Assembly (NCBI RefSeq): GCF_003384035.1
Contig: NZ_QQAK01000017.1
Span: 62,001 to 126,000, forward strand
Origin: Sporosarcina sp. BI001-red
GTDB lineage: Bacteria > Bacillota > Bacilli > Bacillales_A > Planococcaceae
Reading direction: 5' to 3'
Length of the DNA: 64,000 bases
Every line of letters starts with the position of its first letter. Position 1 is the first letter of the stretch. The notes beneath the pieces are model-generated. The model worked only from the letters and a program-made list of their open reading frames with translations, was not told the DNA's origin and did no database searches. This document shows, in pieces, positions 56,840 through 64,000 of this stretch. Both the position numbers and the translations under genes were made by a program.

Positions 56840-56967
56840 GTTGATTGAAGCAGAAGGCGGAGACTCCGAAGGGATCAGCGAAGATTGAAGACCCCACAGT
56901 GAGCAGAGCGAGCGAGGAGGCTGAAATCAAGCCCCTCGGAAAGCTTCCGCCTGGCGCGTAAATCAAC
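56840..56967. repeat. Hairpin-ended dispersed repeat, copy 2 (between metI and metQ)
   Basis: About 128 bases. GTTGATT...GAAGGCGG at the left and CCGCCTGGCGCG...AATCAAC at the right are inverses. Shares ACTCCGAAGGGATCAGCGAAG and CTCGGAAAGCTTCCGCCTG with copy 1, but the middle differs. Confidence 0.75.
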
Positions 56968-57013
56968 ACCGTGAATGATCGTAGTCAAAAAAAAGAAAAG
57001 GGAAGTGGAATGG

Positions 57014-57856
57014 ATGAAAAAGTTTTTAACTGGAATTTTACTAGCAGTACTTGTATTAGCACTTGCAGCATGTGGATCGAAAGACGACAAAAACGGAAAT
57101 GCAAGTGGTTCTGATGAAGACCTAAAAGTCATCAAAGTCGGTGCTTCCAACGTTCCTCACGCAGAAATTTTGGAAGAAGCAAAGCCTTTATTAAAAGAAA
57201 AAGGCTATGACTTGGAGATCGAACCGTATCAGGATTACGTATTGCCGAACCAAGATCTTGATTCAGGAGACTTGGATGCAAACTACTTCCAACACATCCC
57301 TTACATGGAAACGCAAATTGCGGACCACGGATATGACTTCACAAACGCAGGTAGCATTCATATCGAGCCGATCGGTGTCTATTCAAAGAAATACAAATCA
57401 CTAGAAGAACTTCCGGATGGCGCGACAATTCTAATTAGTAACTCCGTTGCTGACCATGGACGTGTTCTTGCAATGCTTGAAGAAAAAGGTCTCATCAAGC
57501 TAAAAGACGGTGTGGACAAAACCAAAGCTGAAGTGAAAGACATTGTGGATAACCCAAAAAACATTAAGTTCGATGCGAACTACGAAGCAGCACTTCTTCC
57601 ACAAATGTATAATAGTGATGAAGGTGACGCAGTTCTTATCAACTCGAACTATGCAATTGATGCAGGTATCAACCCAATGGAAGATTCCATTGCACTTGAA
57701 GAATCTGATTCTCCATACGTGAACATCATCGCAGTGAATACTGGCGACGAAGACAAACCAGCGATTAAAGCACTTGTTGAAGTTCTTACATCAAAAGAAA
57801 TTCAAGACTTCATTCTCGATAAGTGGAAAGGATCCGTTGTACCTGTTACTAAATAA
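57014..57856 (+). CDS. metQ: Methionine ABC transporter, substrate-binding lipoprotein
   Basis: 280 residues. Lipoprotein signal with lipobox LAAC (Cys about 20), then the NlpA/MetQ fold: KVGASNVPHAEILEEAKPLL, DANYFQHIPYME and NYAIDAGINP. Tethered outside the membrane. ATG 57014 follows GGGAAGTGGA; an upstream ATG at 56975 would mask the signal peptide. Terminator at 57863-57896. Confidence 0.95.
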   Translation: MKKFLTGILLAVLVLALAACGSKDDKNGNASGSDEDLKVIKVGASNVPHAEILEEAKPLLKEKGYDLEIEPYQDYVLPNQDLDSGDLDANYFQHIPYMETQIADHGYDFTNAGSIHIEPIGVYSKKYKSLEELPDGATILISNSVADHGRVLAMLEEKGLIKLKDGVDKTKAEVKDIVDNPKNIKFDANYEAALLPQMYNSDEGDAVLINSNYAIDAGINPMEDSIALEESDSPYVNIIAVNTGDEDKPAIKALVEVLTSKEIQDFILDKWKGSVVPVTK

Positions 57857-57862
57857 TAGAAG

Positions 57863-57896
57863 AAACCTCTCATTTATTTCATATTGAGAGGTTTTT
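57863..57896 (+). terminator. Terminator of the met operon
   Basis: AAACCTCTCA pairs with TGAGAGGTTT, followed by further T. Confidence 0.85.
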
Positions 57897-57995
57897 TGAT
57901 GGGAAAAGTTCAAGAAAGTAACATACATTTGTAAAATGTTTTCATGTATGATGGAAACAGTTTTACTTATTCAATGCACGAAAGGGGTTTGGAAC

Positions 57996-59189
57996 ATGAA
58001 ATTTAAATTAGGATTGATTTGGCGGATTGTCATTGCTATTGCTCTAGCAGTAGGGCTTGGTTATTTGACACCTATGATAGGTGAAGGATTCGCAAAAGGA
58101 TTCACACGATTCTTCGCGACATTTAACATGATCTTTGGAGGGTTCCTGAATTTTGTAGTTCCATTAATTATTTTGGCTTTCATCGCACCTGGAATTGCAA
58201 AACTGGGTAAAGGTTCTGGGAAATTGCTTGGACTTGCGACGCTATTCGCGTATGCGTCAACAATCATCGCAGGGCTTCTTGCATACTTTGCAGCAACCAA
58301 CTTATTACCAGGATATATAAATGGACTCGGTAGTACTTCACTTGAAGCAACTCACAAAGCTGCGAAATCGTTCTTCGACCTAGAAATGACACCTCTTATG
58401 GGGGTGATGACCGCATTAATTCTAGCATTCGTATTAGGAATTGGAATGGCTGCAATTGGTAGCAAAACGATGCTGCACATGTTTGAAGAATTAAATACGA
58501 TTATCGAAAAAGTGATTACAGGCATTATTATTCCGCTCTTACCAATTCATATTTTCGGGATTTTCTTGAATATGACCTATACTGGCGAAGTGGCAAAAGT
58601 CCTTTCTATCTTCATTTTTGTTTTTGTTATGATCATTGTGCTTCATTTAATCATGCTGACAATTCAATACACAGTTGCGGGAGCTGTCTCCCAGCGAAAT
58701 CCGTTCCGTCTTATGAAGACTATGGCACCCGCTTATTTCACGGCGATAGGAACACAATCCTCAGCGGCAACGATTCCAGTAACATTGCGTCAAGCAAAGC
58801 AAACGGGTGCGTCTGCTCGGGTGACAGACTTTACGATTCCATTGTTTGCAACGATCCACTTGTCTGGAAGCACGATAACACTCGTTTCGTGTTCAATCGG
58901 TGTCATGCTCATGAATGATTCGCCGATTAGCTTTGTTGCTTACCTCGGCTTCATCTTCATGCTAGGTATTACAATGATCGCTGCACCTGGAGTACCGGGT
59001 GGAGCAGTTGTCGCTGCGACAGGACTTCTGTCTTCAATGTTAGGGTTCGACGAATCTATGGTTGCCCTCATGATTGCCCTATACATGGCGCAAGATAGCT
59101 TCGGTACTGCAACGAACGTTACAGGCGATGGAGCGCTAGCGATTGTCGTTGACAGCTTCTCAAAAGACGGTACATCTGCCAAACTATAG
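57996..59189 (+). CDS. Dicarboxylate/amino acid:cation symporter
   Basis: 397 residues with about eight membrane helices and two re-entrant hairpins. AIGTQSSAATIPVTL (HP1 serine-rich), TIHLSGSTITLV (TM7-like) and APGVPGGAVVAATGLL (HP2) then QDSFGTATNVTGDGA (TM8, Asp and Asn ligands) are DAACS signatures. It takes up glutamate, aspartate or serine with Na+ or H+; substrate unassigned. ATG 57996 with AAAGGGG upstream. Terminator near 59207-59255. Confidence 0.92.
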   Translation: MKFKLGLIWRIVIAIALAVGLGYLTPMIGEGFAKGFTRFFATFNMIFGGFLNFVVPLIILAFIAPGIAKLGKGSGKLLGLATLFAYASTIIAGLLAYFAATNLLPGYINGLGSTSLEATHKAAKSFFDLEMTPLMGVMTALILAFVLGIGMAAIGSKTMLHMFEELNTIIEKVITGIIIPLLPIHIFGIFLNMTYTGEVAKVLSIFIFVFVMIIVLHLIMLTIQYTVAGAVSQRNPFRLMKTMAPAYFTAIGTQSSAATIPVTLRQAKQTGASARVTDFTIPLFATIHLSGSTITLVSCSIGVMLMNDSPISFVAYLGFIFMLGITMIAAPGVPGGAVVAATGLLSSMLGFDESMVALMIALYMAQDSFGTATNVTGDGALAIVVDSFSKDGTSAKL

Positions 59190-59206
59190 AACGGATTGTC
59201 ATAAGA

Positions 59207-59255
59207 AACAGCGCGCCTATCTCCTAATCTAGTGGAGGATGGTGCGCTGTTTGTT
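59207..59255 (+). terminator. Hairpin after the symporter gene
   Basis: AAACAGCGCGCCTATCTCC (from about 59207) pairs with the inverse segment GGAGG...GCGCTGTTT ending near 59253, an imperfect stem, then T-rich DNA. Confidence 0.65.
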
Positions 59256-59525
59256 TCTATAAGAGATGAACGCGTAGTTGAGAAATATATTATATAAGAG
59301 CGGGAATCTTAAAAAATAGGTTGTGAACAGCTCGTGATAAATTCTCATTCACAAAACGGCAATTGAAAATGGAAATAGGTTGCAATATCAAGAATATAGA
59401 AGGTTTCTTTTATAATTTATAATCATTCTTAATGATTTGCATGTACTACGTATATAGGATAAGATTAGAATGATGATAAATAGAAGATGATAAAAGCTCA
59501 TCTTAAGCATACTGGAGGTATTGGA
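59256..59525 (+). promoter_or_regulatory. Leader of the suf operon with a 7-3-7 inverted repeat
   Basis: No gene is seen. AATCATT-CTT-AATGATT at 59421-59437, overlapping the tract TTATAATTTATAATC, loosely resembles Fur/PerR-type boxes. It may control suf in response to iron or peroxide, but the match is partial. GGAGGT at 59515 serves sufC. Confidence 0.3.
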
Positions 59526-60305
59526 ATGGCTACTTTGGAAATCAAAGATCTTCATGTTTCAATCGAAGACAAAGAAATACTTAAAGGTGTCAATTTAACG
59601 ATCAACACAAATGAAATCCATGCAATTATGGGACCGAACGGAACAGGTAAATCCACGCTCGCGTCTGCAATCATGGGTCATCCAAAATACGAAGTAACAT
59701 CAGGATCCGTTCTTCTAGATGGAGAAGAAGTTCTTGAAATGGAAGTGGACGAACGTGCGAAAGCCGGTTTGTTCCTAGGCATGCAATATCCAAGTGAAAT
59801 CACTGGCGTAACAAACGCTGATTTCCTTCGCTCAGGCATCAACGCTCGTCGTGAAGAAGGTGATGAAATTTCTTTAATGAAATTCATCCGCGAATTGGAT
59901 AGTAAAATGGAAATGCTTGAAATGGACGAAGATATGGCAACTCGCTACTTGAACGAAGGATTCTCGGGTGGAGAGAAAAAGCGTAACGAAATTCTGCAAC
60001 TTATGATGTTGAAGCCAAAGTTCGCAATTCTAGATGAAATCGACTCCGGTCTTGACATCGATGCATTGCGTATTGTTTCTAAAGGCATTAACGAAATGCG
60101 CGGTGAGGACTTCGGCTGCCTGATCATCACTCACTATCAGCGCCTCTTGAACTACATCACACCTGATCACGTGCACGTCATGATGCAAGGTCGAGTTGTG
60201 AAATCCGGTGGAGAAGAGCTTGCTCGTAAATTAGAAGAGCACGGTTACGACTGGATTAAAGAAGAGCTGGGAATCGAAGAAGAGTCGGTTGAACAAGAAG
60301 CGTAA
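59526..60305 (+). CDS. sufC: Fe-S cluster assembly ATPase SufC
   Basis: 259 residues. Walker [11 protein letters not shown]-loop MQYPSEITG, signature [11 protein letters not shown], Walker [14 protein letters not shown]. ATPase of the SufBCD scaffold. A longer frame from 59487 is ignored because GGAGGT lies six bases before ATG 59526. First gene of sufCDSUB. Confidence 0.95.
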   Translation: MATLEIKDLHVSIEDKEILKGVNLTINTNEIHAIMGPNGTGKSTLASAIMGHPKYEVTSGSVLLDGEEVLEMEVDERAKAGLFLGMQYPSEITGVTNADFLRSGINARREEGDEISLMKFIRELDSKMEMLEMDEDMATRYLNEGFSGGEKKRNEILQLMMLKPKFAILDEIDSGLDIDALRIVSKGINEMRGEDFGCLIITHYQRLLNYITPDHVHVMMQGRVVKSGGEELARKLEEHGYDWIKEELGIEEESVEQEA

Positions 60306-60323
60306 GAGGGAGGACGATTGAAA

Positions 60324-62850
<2,527 letters not shown>

Positions 62851-62851
<1 letters not shown>

Positions 62852-63288
62852 TGGGAAACGAAAAACTAGATCAGCTGTATCGCTCGGTTATTATGGATCA
62901 TTATAAAACTCCTCGTAATAAAGGAGTTCTTGAAAGCAGCAACGTTACAATCGATATGAATAACCCTACTTGTGGCGATGTGATCCACTTAACACTTCAA
63001 GTAGAAAACGACATCGTTAAAGATGCTAAGTTTGAAGGGGAAGGATGTTCGATTTCTATGGCATCCGCTTCTATGATGACGCAACTTATTAAAGGCAAGA
63101 ATACCGAAGATGCAGTGAATGCAGCTCACGCCTTTTCAGATATGATGTTGGGAAAAGATATTGATGATTCTATGGATTTTGGTGATATTGAAGCGTTGAC
63201 AGGGGTCGCTAAATTCCCTGCGCGCATTAAGTGTGCAACTCTGCCATGGAAAGCGATGGAAAAAGGAATCGCGAGCGATTCCGAATAA
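62851..63288 (+). CDS. sufU: Zinc-dependent sulfurtransferase SufU
   Basis: 145 residues. Zn/Cys ligands in NPTCGD, GEGCSISMAS and KCATLPW, with the SufU-specific insertion between the second and third Cys. It takes persulfide from SufS and passes it on to SufBCD. ATG overlaps the sufS stop. Confidence 0.94.
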
Positions 63289-63310
63289 TTGAACGAGGGA
63301 GGACTATCAA

Positions 63311-64000
63311 ATGGCTAAAAAAATGCCTGAAATTGGCGATTACAAATACGGTTTCCATGACAAAGACGTATCCGTATTCCGTTCTGCACGTGGATTGACG
63401 AAAGAAATTGTCGAAGAAATCTCACGTATGAAAGAAGAACCGGAATGGATGTTGAACTACCGCCTGAAGTCATTGGAATTGTTCTACAGCAAGCCAATGC
63501 CACAATGGGGCGGAGACTTGAATTCGTTGAATTTCGATGAAATTACGTATTACGTAAAACCATCTGAAGCAACAGAAACTTCATGGGATGAAGTACCAGA
63601 AGAAATCAAGCGTACGTTTGACAAACTAGGTATTCCTGAAGCGGAACAAAAATACCTTGCAGGTGTTTCTGCGCAGTATGAATCTGAAGTGGTTTACCAC
63701 AACATGAAAAAAGAACTGACTGACCTGGGAATTGTCTTCAAAGATACAGACTCGGCACTTCGTGAAAACGAAGACCTATTCAAGAAGTACTTTGGGACAA
63801 TTATTCCGAACTCTGACAATAAGTTCTCAGCTCTTAACTCAGCAGTATGGTCGGGTGGATCATTCATCTACGTACCACCTGGTGTTAAAGTGGAAACTCC
63901 GCTACAAGCGTATTTCCGTATTAACTCAGAGAACATGGGACAATTCGAGCGTACGCTCATCATCGTAGACGAAGGCGCAAGCGTTCACTACGTAGAAGGC
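63311..64000 (+). CDS. sufB: Fe-S cluster assembly protein SufB, 3' end cut by window edge
   Basis: 230 residues visible of about 465. [65 protein letters not shown] and [12 protein letters not shown] are SufB signatures. Start ATG 63311 with GAGGGAGGA upstream. The sequence is still open at 64000. Confidence 0.94.
   Translation, partial: MAKKMPEIGDYKYGFHDKDVSVFRSARGLTKEIVEEISRMKEEPEWMLNYRLKSLELFYSKPMPQWGGDLNSLNFDEITYYVKPSEATETSWDEVPEEIKRTFDKLGIPEAEQKYLAGVSAQYESEVVYHNMKKELTDLGIVFKDTDSALRENEDLFKKYFGTIIPNSDNKFSALNSAVWSGGSFIYVPPGVKVETPLQAYFRINSENMGQFERTLIIVDEGASVHYVEG

Noticed and set aside
59380..59416. Sigma-A promoter TTGCAA ... TATAAT before sufC
   Set aside because: The spacing is about 25 bases, too long for a standard promoter.

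Overview
The window looks like chromosome from a low-to-moderate GC, endospore-forming Firmicute of the Bacillales. The best guess is Planococcaceae, close to Sporosarcina. This rests on the gapA-pgk-tpiA-gpmI-eno operon, secG-est-rnr-smpB-ssrA, a Bacillus-type fadNAE-yusI-gcvH-yusE-metNPQ-suf block, AGGAGG-type ribosome binding sites, a tmRNA tag ending in LAFAA, and a probable spore protein. The genus is inference, not something read directly.

Layout. 1-10500 is conserved core: lower glycolysis (gapA cut by the left edge), SecG, a carboxylesterase, RNase R, SmpB and tmRNA. About 10450-27550 is accessory. It starts with an array of 20-bp-phased repeats just behind ssrA, then a decayed GIY-YIG/DUF2075 gene broken by in-frame TGA codons, other gene relics, an IS110-family element, an AT-rich defence-like cluster (beta/sce7725-like gene, convergent sce7726-like nuclease, RelE/HigB toxin, HigA-ImmA/IrrE protein), a transposase scrap, an S66 peptidase, a broken DUF4956 gene, a cadmium/lead/zinc efflux pair (CmtR-like sensor and CadA ATPase), and a divergent CopC-CopD-BdbD-BdbC envelope module. 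Near-identical terminator hairpins (10469-10495 and 27521-27546) bracket this region.

27600-46200 is mixed: DUF4177/DUF2165, a chemotaxis receptor, an LTA synthase, a DUF5610-like protein, a SASP-like protein, an SDR enzyme and a general stress protein. A cyclic-di-GMP-I riboswitch precedes a 1945-residue secreted M60 mucinase-like peptidase, followed by a 23-unit 20-bp-phased repeat array and a W/Q/P/G-rich protein with a coat-like C-terminus. The receptor/stress-protein segment exists twice, each copy having lost a different gene.

46200-64000 returns to core metabolism: stressosome-type STAS proteins, a C39-like peptidase, thioredoxins, fatty-acid beta-oxidation (fadN-fadA-fadE behind a FadR-like palindrome), gcvH, a SAM riboswitch with metN-metI-metQ (two hairpin repeats inserted in the operon), a cation/dicarboxylate symporter and sufCDSUB (sufB cut by the right edge).

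Most noteworthy are the two arrays of short motifs held in exact 20-bp register, the riboswitch-controlled M60 protein, the sce7725/sce7726-like pair whose stop codons share one palindrome, the reciprocal decay of a duplicated segment, and the in-frame TGA pattern of the GIY-YIG/DUF2075 gene. No database search was possible; all family calls come from recognised motifs.
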